64,000 bases of DNA. It comes from Cerioporus squamosus. Taxonomy: Eukaryota; Basidiomycota; Agaricomycetes; Polyporales; Polyporaceae. A program made the position numbers and the translations under genes. The stretch covers positions 62,001 to 126,000 of the forward strand of contig JABYQS010000008.1 of NCBI GenBank assembly GCA_022592435.1, written 5' to 3'. Each line of letters opens with the position of its first letter. Position 1 is the stretch's first letter. The notes beneath the pieces are model-generated. The model worked only from the letters and a program-made list of their open reading frames with translations, was not told where the DNA came from and made no database searches. Below, piece by piece: positions 54,678-64,000 of this stretch.

Positions 54678-55437
54678 GGTGTTCGAGGTTCAAGATGCAA
54701 AGTGGTCGTCAATTAGCTTGGATTACAAGAAAAGCGGTCAAGTCGTAGTCAGCGGTTTCCAGCAAGTTCCGAATCCGATATTCTCGGACCTAGCACTATG
54801 AGCGCCTCTTGGCAATAGGCTCGGCCTTTGGAATCGAACCGGTTCGACCCTAAGTACCTTTAACTCAAACTGACCGGCGGCTCCCTGGTTTCTCGACCAC
54901 AGTTCCCCGGGACTCTAGCGTATACGTGGTGTCTGGCTACTGTGATATCTCATTGATATCAATTCCCACAGACTGTGCATCTCTCACAGTATCCTGCTAA
55001 AAAGACTTGTCTCCCTGGGGATACTTAGTAGGTACTAGGAACGCCGAGGCTCATTTCCAACGGTACGTCGTCAGTTATTCAACGGTTTCGGACATATGAT
55101 ATGAACACCGGAATACGTAGGTCTGATTTCCTAAGTATATTGGCAGGGCCAGGCCTCTTTGAAGACAGCTGGATGTCATCCACGACGACTGCGGATGATA
55201 CTCTCTCACAGCATCTCGGCTCTCACTGTATTCACCAGATGACTCGAAAAGTGTTCACCGGGCAGCCATGGATCAACCAAGAAACTGATGGCAAAGTACA
55301 TACGCTCAACTGAGGTCCGGATCTGCACGGCGTTGCGGTGCTTACATCCTTCACATACGGCTGTGCCTGACCGCGACAATTCCAGAGTACAAAAGCTCAC
55401 TGAAAGGACACTGAGTACACCATACCCAATTGCGAGA
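54678..55437. other. divergent promoter region, nothing else identified
   Basis: This separates the minus-strand RING gene from the plus-strand peroxidase. A T-arm-like GGTTCGATT sequence on the minus strand near 54835-54855 is not supported by a cloverleaf. Confidence 0.4.
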
Positions 55438-57537
55438 ATGTCGTTCGGCGGCAAGAAGCTGTATGGCTTCCTGCTCATCGCTGCCTCTGCATCCGCATAC
55501 ACCTGGCCCAACCCTCAGCTCGACGAGCTTGAGTCTTTGGTGTATGATCAGCATGGTTTCAACTCTCGCGGGATCCTGGCGGGTGCTCTCGATCCATGCA
55601 GTAGGTTCAACTTTGGCGACACGGTCAATCGTTCGAACGTAGCCGACTGGATCCGGACAGTACGTGGTCTTTGTTGCTTGCGACGTAGGTGTTGCTGACC
55701 CACAAACCAACGTGCAGGCTTATCACGACATGGCGACCCACAATGTGGAGGATGGCACCGGGGGTCTTGATGCTTCAATTATGTTTGAGCAGGACAGAGC
55801 GGAGGTGAGTATCAAGCGAGTCGCTTGCGAGACCATATATGCTGACGCTCTCATGTAGAACGCAGGAGACGGCTTCTTCAATAGCCTCAGACACTTGACC
55901 CTGGGGATCACTCGCTATGCCGGAGGTAGGCCACTGAGTCCATCTGCGGCGGCAGAATGAAGCTTAAATAATCGTAGTGGCCGACTTCATCGCTCTCGGG
56001 GCCAAGACCGCGATTGAGCAGTGGTAAGATGCCAACGTTGCACTAGCTCTTCCGTAGATCTGACACGATATCCTACAGCGGCGGCCCTAGGGTTCCCTTC
56101 CGAGGAGGTCGCGTCGACGCTACGGTCCCGAACAGCCCCGGTGTACCTGAGCCCCAGCAAGATCTCGACAGCCACATCGCCGCATTCGCCCGTCAGGGAT
56201 TCACGCAGACGGAGATGATATTTCTTATCGCATGCGGGCACTCCTTCGGTGGTGTCCAGCATAGTGCCTTTCCGGACACTGTCCCGCTTCCAGACGGCGT
56301 CGATGACGTATCGCAAACGTTCGACAGCACTCCTTTTAACTTCGATAACGCGATGTAAGTGACCTCTTGTCTCTGGTGCCTAGCTCTCGTCGCCCTGACA
56401 ACCAGACAGCGCCTTTGAGTACGTGCATGGAACCACGAACAACCCTTTGGTAGTCGGGCACAATGACACGACCAACTCGGATAAGCGCATCTTTGGCAGC
56501 GACGGAAATGCAACCATGGCTTCGTGAGTCGTATGCTCTGGTGTTCTTCATTGCGGAGGCTCTGAATCACCCCCGAATAGCTTCGCGGCCTCTCCAGAGC
56601 TTTTCAAGTCGACGTGCGGGACGCTCTTTGCGCGGATGCTTGATACTGTTCCCAAGGATGTACAGCTGACAGAAGTCATCGAGCCCTTGCCGGTCAAGCC
56701 GCAGTCTGTGCTGCTCACCTACATAGGACGACGGCACCTTTCATCTCAGTGGGCAAGTGCGGGTACGTACTACTTCGCTTCATCCTATCACCCCTCGAGC
56801 TGAGGCATCGCGAAGTTCTGGATACTGATGAGAGCAGTTCTCGGTTAGTGAAGATTATCTGGGCCGACCGTGCCGGACAGGCGGATCCCTCGTATGCCGA
56901 CGTCCTCTCTACCAACCCCGACATGGTCGCTTCTGCGCTCAACGACGGAAACTTCACGTCCGTCTGGTACAACGTCGGTGCCGCTGGGAAGAACTACTCC
57001 ACCCTCCAGGAGTCTGCCGGCATATCGAAGTTCTGGTTCGAAATTGATGAGGGCGACGGGTCTGGCGCGCGGACCGAGGACCAGGACGGCGTTGGCTTCG
57101 CGCTGCAGGACACGCTCATGCTTGCCGACTCTTCGTGCGAGACCTCTTCAGAGACCTCGGTGATCGCAACTATTGACATTGCGGTAAGCTTGTGTTTGTC
57201 CCGCACGTCCTCCCAAGCCCCTTATAATTCCCTGCCTGTGTTTCTCTAGGTCCGTGCGGACGTCAACCCGTCTCGGGTATACCTCGAGTACGACCTCTTC
57301 AACAGCGCATCCAACGGCGGCTCGTTCAACATAGTCAACACGACCGACGCGCAGCCGGCCACCGGTCGCAAGACAGCGCCGTCGGGGTACAACATCTGGA
57401 CCGTACAGCTCCCGGCCTCGGCCCTCGCTACGTCCTTGCCGCGGACGGTGAACATCGCGGCCGATGTCGGCGATGAGAAGATCACTACTGCGAGCTTCGG
57501 ACCGTTCATCTTGCTCGCACAGAAGCAGTGCCAGTAG
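55438..57537 (+). CDS. secreted plant-type heme peroxidase, one frame break
   Basis: Exons 55438-55659, 55718-55804, 55859-55925, 55978-56023, 56079-56354, 56410-56523, 56581-56772 (approximate), 56833-57183 and 57250-57537. A signal peptide (MSFGGKKLYGFLLIAASAS) precedes a peroxidase-superfamily domain. It has the distal histidine motif WIRTAYHDMATHN, GGLDASIMFEQDRAE, ADFIALGAKTAIEQCGGP and the proximal heme-ligand histidine in IACGHSFGG. A C-terminal beta-rich region of about 280 residues follows. The enzyme should oxidise phenolic or similar donors with hydrogen peroxide outside the cell. In exon 7 the frame shifts at about 56728-56731: LLTYI must continue as DDGTFHLSGQVR, which needs one base less. 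Everything after is again open and splices correctly, so this is a recent inactivation or an error. Confidence 0.8.
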
Positions 57538-57845
57538 AGAGCGGCGGCGGGTCGTGACACTGAGGACTCCGGACTCTGGGTGGCTGAAAACGGACTTAGG
57601 TTGCATAAAGTAATTGGTTACAGCACGGGTTGCCAGTGGTTCTCTTATGTGGTTCTTAGGGTGATAGGTTATGTTATCCCGTCTGTCATCCACGCCGAGT
57701 CGACTGCACAGTATCGCGCTCTGTGCAAGTAAGTACGACCCTGTCGAACTCGTGTCCTGTCCCAGCGCAGATCACAAGTATTCTTTACGCAGCACTCCCA
57801 AGGCCCTGCCCAGATCGAGGATTTATTTGTGGCTTTACCTCGCAC

Positions 57846-57929
57846 AGCAACTTGACGCAGTGGAAGCGTGCAGGGCTCATACGATTTGATGTTACCCTGA
57901 AGTCCCTGGATCGAAACCAGGAGTTGCTA
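57846..57929 (+). tRNA. initiator tRNA-Met(CAT) with a 12-nt intron
   Basis: AGCAACT (57846-57852) pairs with AGTTGCT (57922-57928) as acceptor stem, and A at 57929 is the discriminator. The D arm is ACGC-AGTGGAAG-CGTG. The anticodon arm is CAGGG-CTCATA-[12 nt]-A-CCCTG, with a CAT anticodon and the intron between positions 37 and 38. The T arm is CCTGG-ATCGAAA-CCAGG. Removal of the intron leaves 72 nt. Three features mark it as the initiator and not the elongator tRNA: A1-U72, A at position 54 (ATCGAAA), and three G-C pairs (GGG/CCC) next to the anticodon loop. Confidence 0.95.
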
Positions 57930-57949
57930 TGCCAATTCCGTTGTAGCAG

Positions 57950-57954
57950 TTTTT
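57950..57954 (+). terminator. RNA polymerase III terminator (T5)
   Basis: A run of five T residues 21 nt after the initiator tRNA is a standard pol III stop signal. Confidence 0.75.
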
Positions 57955-58664
57955 GTCTGGTGTGGGCCCTGCAGAACGGAGAACGGATGAATTTGAACCA
58001 ACTACGCTACTAATGTAGCTCAGGTAATAGTAAACTAATACCAGCTAATACCCCGTTGGCCCGTAAGTCGTAGGTAAGCCGTCCACGGGATGTGCCCACG
58101 AGCGCCCCGACTTTCTCGGATAGTTAAGCACCGCCACTGCCTTATTACTGCGTAACCGGAAGTACCTGACTAGTTAACGTTTCAACACCAATTCAATACA
58201 ACTTGCACTTGAAAGCTTGACGTCCGACTCACTGCTTGCTGCCTCGACTCACCGCCTAAGATACAACTACAACCTCACGGGCTAAGAGAGTAAGTGCTTT
58301 GGCTTGGTTCTGCGACATCGCGACTTGCTGATAAGTATAGATAAGTAGCAGCACACGTCACTGTGGGGCAACCGCTGCGCGGTAACCTTGACTCCGCACT
58401 GGCATGCTCACCAGACAAGTTGAATATCTAAGTCTTAGACCCATTGCAGCACAACGCGTCCTACTCTTTCTTGGATACCCCTCACATGTTGTGTTCATGA
58501 TGCCGCTAAGACGATTGCCCTCCGCTGCCAGTGTGGCACGATTCACGCATGCCAGCACCACGAAGACCTGGTTACTTCCTCAGATTCAACCTCGTTCACG
58601 CCGAACATTGCTACCCAGCCATTGCGTCGGACTATATACTTCCAGCCACTGCTTCAAGCGAGCC

Positions 58665-60271
58665 ATGTCGACTAACGATGCGAAAAGCGACAGACAGGGG
58701 CCCACCATCCGCGTACAGAACGACGCCGAGTCGCGCCCAATCGAGTTCACCTGCGATGAGGAGCCGCACATGCTGGACATGCAGCACGGTGGTCCGATCG
58801 GCTATATACCCCTCCAGCTCGGCCAGGTCTTTGAGGACCTCGAAGGCGGCCAGTACGATATCGTCCGCAAGCTCGGCTGGGCCACCAACTCCAGCGTCTG
58901 GCTCGCCAAGCACAAACGGTACATGCGCTCTCTTTCTCCTCACGCTGCTAACGCTTCTCACCTTAATCCCTATCAGCGGCCTGGACGAACGATACGTTGC
59001 CGTCAAGATCCTCACGGTCAACTACACCCGCGGCATTGAGTCCGGAGAGTTCTTCGAGCTCGAGGTGTGGCGCCGCTTCCGCGAGGTTCACTACAAGTCC
59101 AAGGGGGAGACACCAGCGCATCCCGGGTTCAAGCACTGCGTGGAGCCGCAGGCGGTGTTTACAGCGGAGAGCCCGCACGGGACGCATTTGTGCTTCGTCG
59201 AGAAGCTGTCCGGATCGACGCTCGACGAGCTGCAAGTCGGCCAGCCCGGCTCACGTTCCCGCTGCACGTCGTCAAGCGCGTGGTCAAGCAGACGCTCCTC
59301 GCGCTCGACTTCGTGCATACGGAGCTAAAGCTCGTTCATGCGGGTGCGTGCCGCCGAAGTCCGCGTGTGTGTAGTGGGAGGCGCAGGCTGATGGTGCGAC
59401 AGATGTCAAGGCCGGAAATCTGCTGATCCAGTTGGATGCCCGTACGGAAGACATCGAACGATATCTGCATGATCACTCTTCGGAGACATACCCGCCGCGA
59501 TCCGTACCAGAACTCTGCCCTGGCCCTATCATCACCGTTAAGTCGCAGCCTCTGCCGAACTTGGGCCTCAAGCCTTCCCTCGACAACCTTAACGTCTCCC
59601 TCGGTGACTTCGGAGGCTGTACGCAACCCGATAGTCAAGCTTGTTTTCATAGAGCTGACGATCCTGCGACGTAGCCGTGCCCATTGATAAAATCACCGAG
59701 GATGTCAAGATCGCTACTCCTCCACTGTTGCGCCCGCCAGAACTGCTCCTCGGCCATTCATGGTCGACCCCGATCGACATCTGGGCCGTGGGTTGCATGG
59801 TGTGCATTTCTCTTTCTGCGACTGTACGCGTGACTGACGCACCGCGGCAGGTCTTCGAGTGCCTCACGGGCGCATCCCTGTTTCAGGTCGAGCGTACGCC
59901 CAAGCTCGACGAGACCGACATCCACCTTGGCCGCATGGCGGAGCACCTGGGCACCTTCCCAGCCGCGTTCCTCGACAAATGCAGCAAACGCGCAGAATAC
60001 TTTGACGAAACAGGTTCGTTCTTCACACTGCGTTATCGGGGAGGCGGCTGACGAGACGAGCACTGCAGGCACTCTGCTACGTGTCCCGGATCCGCTCGGG
60101 ACTGGGCCGCTGGAGAGCTGGTTCAGAAACTTCGCGCACGTCCGGGAGAAGATGTCGGATGCGGACGTGAAGACTACGTGTGCATTCATGCGCCGCTGCC
60201 TCGCGATCGATCCTGCGCAGAGGGCGACGGCAGCGGAGTTGCTAGAAGACAGGTGGTTCGGAGACCGGTGA
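58665..60271 (+). CDS. SRPK-like protein kinase, one frame break
   Basis: Exons 58665-58918, 58977-59343, 59403-59618, 59675-59799, 59851-60013 and 60069-60271. Kinase motifs in order: glycine-rich region (YDIVRKLGWATNSSVW), VAVKIL (the ATP-binding Lys), catalytic loop LVHADVKAGNLLIQL, a spacer insert typical of SR-protein kinases, LGDFGG, the P+1 region RPPELLLGHSWSTPIDIWA, and a C-terminal lobe ending RATAAELLEDRWF. Such kinases phosphorylate Ser/Arg-rich proteins; the family is expanded in mushrooms. Exon 2 has 367 nt where 368 are needed: the frame slips at about 59235-59250 between LDELQVGQP and RLTFPLHVVKR. An in-frame extension upstream (ATG 58500) would add a basic, mitochondrial-presequence-like leader. 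A TATATA at about 58633 favours the downstream start. Confidence 0.78.
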
Positions 60272-60576
60272 CTGGTGTGCTGCGGCAGTGACTATGTCGA
60301 GATATAGCTGATCTTTATCCTCTTGCACAACAGACCCGCTGAGACGATTCGGTACTGAGCATACTGCAGTGCGCATCACGTAGGGTTGTAGGGTGCCGCA
60401 GCACCACGGCGCGCGCCCAACGGTGAATCCCGATTTGCGGACACGTTTGTATCTTTTGGTCGACGTGGTATTACGTACGATTACCGCAGCTTGAGGAGTG
60501 TCATCCCTGTGCATATCATGAAGTATGGGGTTCTGCGTCGAGTGCGAAGACACCTTCCTTCATTTCTCGCTCAGTC

Positions 60577-61492
60577 ATGTTTGCTCAGGGTCATTGGTAC
60601 GCACCATACGTGCCTCTGGTTGCAGCCGACAGCACTGTCAGTGCACGGGAGCATCGCGATGAACCTACCGCTGCGCCTATGGGCCCAGGGCACTGCTTGC
60701 CAGTGGATGAAGCCGAGGGGCAGGGACTCAGAGATTCAGACACCGTCAGGCGAGACACGATGTTCTACTCCGATCACGTCGTCTTCCAGGTGCGAAAGGA
60801 TCCACTCACAATTTATTGCCTCTACGTTGCTGAGGGTCCGATCAGGTCGAGAAACGACTGTTCAAAGTTCCTCGACGCAAATTCGAGCAGGAGTCGGAGA
60901 TATTCAGGGACATGTTCGCACTCCCGGCCTCCAGCAGCGATACCGAAGGATCGTCTGACGAGCATCCGCTCTTGCTGGAGGGGATAGCGGAGAGCGAGTT
61001 CCGGACTCTCCTGCGAGCCATGTTCGAGCCGTGAGTCCACGTTCTCCCTCCCCAAGGAGAGCACCCCAACCACCGATGCTGAGATCTCTTGCAGCCGTTA
61101 CGGCGCCTCGGAGCAGCAGCAGCAGCAGTTGCTATCCTTCGAGGAGTGGATCAGGGTGCTCAAACTGACGACGATGTGGCACTTCACCACACTCCGGGTC
61201 GTCGCGGTAGACCATCTGACCCCCCAGCTGCAGAAGGGGGACTGTGCTGGACTGTGTCTCATGGATTAGCCTCGCACGCAAATACGACGTGCACCATTGG
61301 GTTCTTCCAGCCCTGCTCGCGCTCGCGCGGCGTGAAAAGCCGGTGCAGCTGCACGAGGTCGAACCGTTGGGTATCGCGACGGTGGTCAAGATGGCGGAGG
61401 TCCGAGAGGGCCCTGGTGGCAACAACGCGAGGTTCCTAACGAACTTTGAGACCGCGATTAAGCGGTTGTTCAAGGATGAGTTGAAGACATGA
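60577..61492 (+). CDS. BTB/POZ domain protein, one frame break
   Basis: Exons 60577-60789, 60846-61030 and 61095-61492. The BTB core runs FYSDHVVFQ, then VEKRLFKVPRRKFEQES, EIFRDMFALP and GIAESEFRTLLRAMFEP. The C-terminal part has FEEWIRVLKLTTMWHFTTL, WISLARKYDVHHWVLPAL and ends FETAIKRLFKDELKT. This arrangement is common among multicopy BTB proteins of mushrooms, possible cullin-3 adaptors. Exon 3 holds one base too many (or two too few): after LTPQLQKGD at about 61237 the frame must shift to reach DCVSWISLARK. A CAG run encodes five glutamines (about 61112-61126). A decayed second copy follows at 61.7 kb. Confidence 0.72.
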
Positions 61493-61689
61493 TAGCATCT
61501 CCATGTACCCGTACCAGTGATGATCATGACAGAACGGTCCGAGTGAGGATGAAGATTGCGATCTACTACGCATGTTTTGCCGATGGTCGCTGCGTTCTAC
61601 TGATAACACTTGATGTGGGATCGAATGGCGACTACTCACAGGGCAACTCGGAGGCACTGCGCCCCTCTCAGTGGGAAGACAACTCTTGA

Positions 61690-62110
61690 AGTCCTCCGAT
61701 GTCAATCTCGAAGAGGAGTCCTCGGTTTTCAGGACATGTTCGCACTCCCCGCTCCTGCGAGCGGCAACAGCACCGCTACGGAAGGCGCCAGCGACGAGTA
61801 TCCGTCAAGGCATTGAAGAGAGTGAGTTCCGGAACTCCCTGAAAGGTGATGTTCAGGCCGTGAGTCTCAAACAGAGCAATTAGCACAACTTTCATACTGA
61901 CTGATCAGCGGACAGCTACCGCAGCGGCCCTCTCCTCGTACAGCAAACGGAGGTGCTAACCCACGAAGAAAGGACCACCGTACATACCGGAACTCACGAC
62001 GATGTGGCACTTCCCGCCCTCCGGGACGTTGCGATCGACAGCTTGACCGCATTGCTCAGGCTGGGAAGCTGGGGCGGTGACGGGCCCGCTAGTACGCTGG
62101 ACTCATCCGC
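61690..62110 (+). pseudogene. BTB gene relic
   Basis: Fragments match the preceding BTB gene in order: EEESSVFR, then (one base shifted) DMFALPAPASGNST and GASDEYP, then GIEESEFRNSL, then LTTMWHF and LRDVAIDSLT. Splice sites and the remaining domain are lost. This is a degraded tandem duplicate. Confidence 0.7.
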
Positions 62111-62627
62111 CTCTCACACGCACTATGAAGCTACTGTGCAACACCACAGATCTTTCGGGTCGTCCGAGACGATATGAGAATCCTAACAGACCTGAAGTAG
62201 ACTCAGACGCACCACCATTCTCTTCAAGATTGTGTTCGTCGCCTTGAAGCAACTCGAGACTCGAGTCGACGATAATTCTCGAAGGCGGTCGCTCCGAGCC
62301 TTGAGCTGATAAGTAGTAGTCACTGCACCACCACGTAGTCTGCTGTTCGCACCTTCTGCTTTGCTCCGCCTTTGCAAATGCTACCTGAACCATTTGCCCA
62401 GTGACCACGTCAAGTAGCGTACATCAGTACAACGAGCCAGCCTGAGTTCTTGCGACCGTCGACCGCAGCGCCCGGCAGATGCCGAAGCAGGCGGGATGGG
62501 CGGGTCGATAGCGCGGACACCGCCCACATCCTGTTCACGACCACCCCGCCCTCCCGCCTCGTCGACTCTCTATTCTTGCTTTCCTGAGCCTCTTCTCCTT
62601 GTCTTCATTTCTCCTCCCGCGCACGAC

Positions 62628-63358
62628 ATGGCCGACCTCTCCGATCCGAAGATCGACGAAGGTGAGGCCATATGCGCTTAGGCAGGCTCACCGGGCCCGT
62701 GACCGACCGCCGATCGTTCGTGCAGCGTACCAGGACGTCCGCTCGGACAAGTCGGACACGAACTGGCTTCTGCTCGACTACGAGGTGCGCATCCTTCTGT
62801 TCCTTGCAGCTCCAGACGCACCACCACAGCGCTCACCACCGCACGCGACACGCAGAGCGACCGCTCGGACAAGCTCAAGCTCACCGCGACCGGATCGGGA
62901 GGGCTCACCGAGCTCCGCGAGCACCTGGACGACAGCAAGGCGTCGTATGCGTACGTGCGCGTGCAGTACGCGAACGACAAGGAGTCCAAGCGCGAGAAGT
63001 TCATCCTCGTCGTCTGGATCGGCCCCAACTGCAAGGTCATGCGCAAAGCGAAGGTGCGTTGCGTCCTCCGTCCTCTCAGACCATCCTCGCCCTTCCCTCG
63101 CCACACTTCGCTTCACCATGCTGGAAGTGTATCAGGTATTGACCGCTAGGTCGTCATGCAGATCTCCGTACACTCCGCAGACGTGAAGAACGTCCTGCGC
63201 GTGTTCTCGACAGAGGTCCCTGCCCGGGAGAAGGACGATCTCAAGGAGGAGCCCATCATCATCAAGCTGCGCAAGGTGAGCTCCCAGGCACAAGCAGCAT
63301 CCTCGCGTCGTGGTGACAGCCATTGTAGGCGGGAGGCGCCAGCTACGATGGTGTTTAA
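62628..63358 (+). CDS. coactosin (ADF-homology actin-binding protein, 144 aa)
   Basis: Exons 62628-62661, 62726-62784, 62856-63053, 63162-63275 and 63329-63358 close exactly; an alternative acceptor 12 bp earlier (63150) would add four residues. The protein reads as one ADF-H domain: AYQDVRSDKSDTNWLLLDYE, SKASYAYVRVQYANDKESK, REKFILVVWIGPNC and the characteristic end RKAGGASYDGV. The KAGG-A-YD terminus and total length match coactosin rather than cofilin. It should bind actin filaments in the cytoplasm. The first and last exons are short (34 and 30 nt). The pyrimidine-rich 5' leader supports the start. Confidence 0.92.
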
Positions 63359-63471
63359 GATACCACGTTGTCGTTGCAGTCACTATCGTTGTATGAATCG
63401 TTTCACTGGAATTCATGTCGTGGCAAAGGAGGGTATGTGCGAATAAGTTAAAAGGTGCGTACACGGTCCAA

Positions 63472-64000
63472 CTACAGTTCGTCGTGCGCGCTGGTGGTCG
63501 CCTCGGTGCTGGATGTACTCGATTCGGGCACGACACTGGACAAGACCTCCGAGATCGTCGACGCCGGTACTGGGTCGGAGCAGGCGGGGGTATCTGTGCC
63601 GCAGGAAACAACGACGGAACCTGCGATCGATGCAGCAACTGTCGATGCGGTCGCCGCCACGACCGACGCGACACTGCTCGCGGATAGCGACGCCTGACCC
63701 TTCTCCATCGCGAGCAAGGCCTCGTCCCCGCTGAAGTCCGGCACGAACCGTGTCCACCACAGCGCAATCCGCAGACCGCGATCAACCAGCCGCTGCTTCA
63801 AGATGAAGAGCACGACGAGCACGAAGAAGAGGAGGCCGGCGAGATGAGCATGCGGTCGAGCCAGTCGGACTTCTCGAGCGCGGTGATAAGGTGCTTCGAG
63901 GTGGTCATGAGGGAGTCGAGGACGTCGTGCGTGGTGGACGTGGACTTGAGGTTGGCCGTGGACGACTCTGCGGCATTGTGAATGGGGCGAGTGTATGCGA
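63472..64000 (-). CDS. SEC20: Sec20 ER SNARE, C-terminal part; one frame break
   Basis: The minus strand encodes a SNARE-like helix (STSTTHDVLDSLMTTSKHL, then ITALEKSDWLDRMLI), a transmembrane segment (AGLLFFVLVVLFIL), the post-membrane QRLVDRGLRIALWWTRF typical of Sec20, a Ser/Thr/Ala-rich lumenal tail and a terminal HDEL at 63472-63486. Yeast Sec20 also ends in HDEL. Sec20 acts in Golgi-to-ER retrograde fusion with Use1, Ufe1 and Sec22. The 5' exons lie beyond the window. At about 63840-63846 the frame is one base short between RMLI and the transmembrane segment; without correction the protein would end inside the membrane span. As SEC20 is essential in yeast, this break is suspect as an assembly error. 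Confidence 0.88.
   Translation of the reverse strand, partial: RIHSPHSQCRRVVHGQPQVHVHHARRPRLPHDHLEAPYHRAREVRLARPHAHLAGLLFFVLVVLFILKQRLVDRGLRIALWWTRFVPDFSGDEALLAMEKGQASLSASSVASVVAATASTVAASIAGSVVVSCGTDTPACSDPVPASTISEVLSSVVPESSTSSTEATTSAHDEL

Noticed and set aside
54830..54860. T-arm-like sequence (GGTTCGATTCC on the minus strand) suggesting a tRNA
   Set aside because: No matching acceptor stem, D arm or anticodon arm could be folded on either strand.

Overview
The window is nuclear DNA of a filamentous basidiomycete, most likely a mushroom- or polypore-forming Agaricomycete. The evidence is: GC-rich genes with many very short introns (about 48-70 bp), microexons, dense gene packing on both strands, and families typical of these fungi (expanded F-box/LRR and BTB families, SRPK-like kinases, cytochrome P450s, a secreted heme peroxidase). 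Gene models were built by hand by joining reading frames across GT-AG introns and checking that phases close. Most models close exactly; a conspicuous minority are broken by single bases.

Layout. 0-19 kb: an array of F-box/LRR-like genes on the minus strand. A two-gene unit (types A and B) occurs twice, A at 0.7-2.2 kb with B at 11.1-12.4 kb, and A' at 15.6-17.0 kb with B' at 17.7-19.0 kb. The first copy is split by an 8.2-kb Ty3-type LTR retrotransposon (2424-10611) with identical 180-bp LTRs, a tRNA primer site, gag, protease-RT-RNase H, integrase and an extra 3' ORF. Its gag is itself split by a 602-bp hAT-like non-autonomous transposon. A small repeat-bearing protein gene lies at 14.5 kb.

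19-33 kb: a secreted type-B carboxylesterase, another (broken) F-box gene, an ALYREF/Yra1-type mRNA export adaptor, a KEN-box protein with securin-like features, and a PAQR/hemolysin-III membrane receptor. 33-47 kb: two complete P450 genes and a flavin monooxygenase, interleaved with F-box relics and a proline-rich unknown gene that carries an inverted duplication. 47-55 kb: a PHD plus chromodomain protein, an unknown protein, and a FYVE-like/SAP/RING ubiquitin ligase. 55-64 kb: a secreted heme peroxidase, an intron-containing initiator tRNA-Met, an SRPK-like kinase, a BTB gene and a BTB relic, coactosin, and the 3' end of SEC20 (ER SNARE, HDEL terminus).

The genes do not form one pathway. 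The only plausible functional neighbourhood is oxidative metabolism: P450, P450 and flavin monooxygenase within 14 kb, with an esterase and a peroxidase further out and no backbone biosynthetic gene. The most informative features are the nested mobile elements with an occupied/empty target pair, a textbook -1 frameshift site, microexons down to 8 nt, and a recurring pattern of one-base frame breaks. One of these lies in SEC20, which is essential in yeast, so some apparent pseudogenes may be consensus errors in the assembly.
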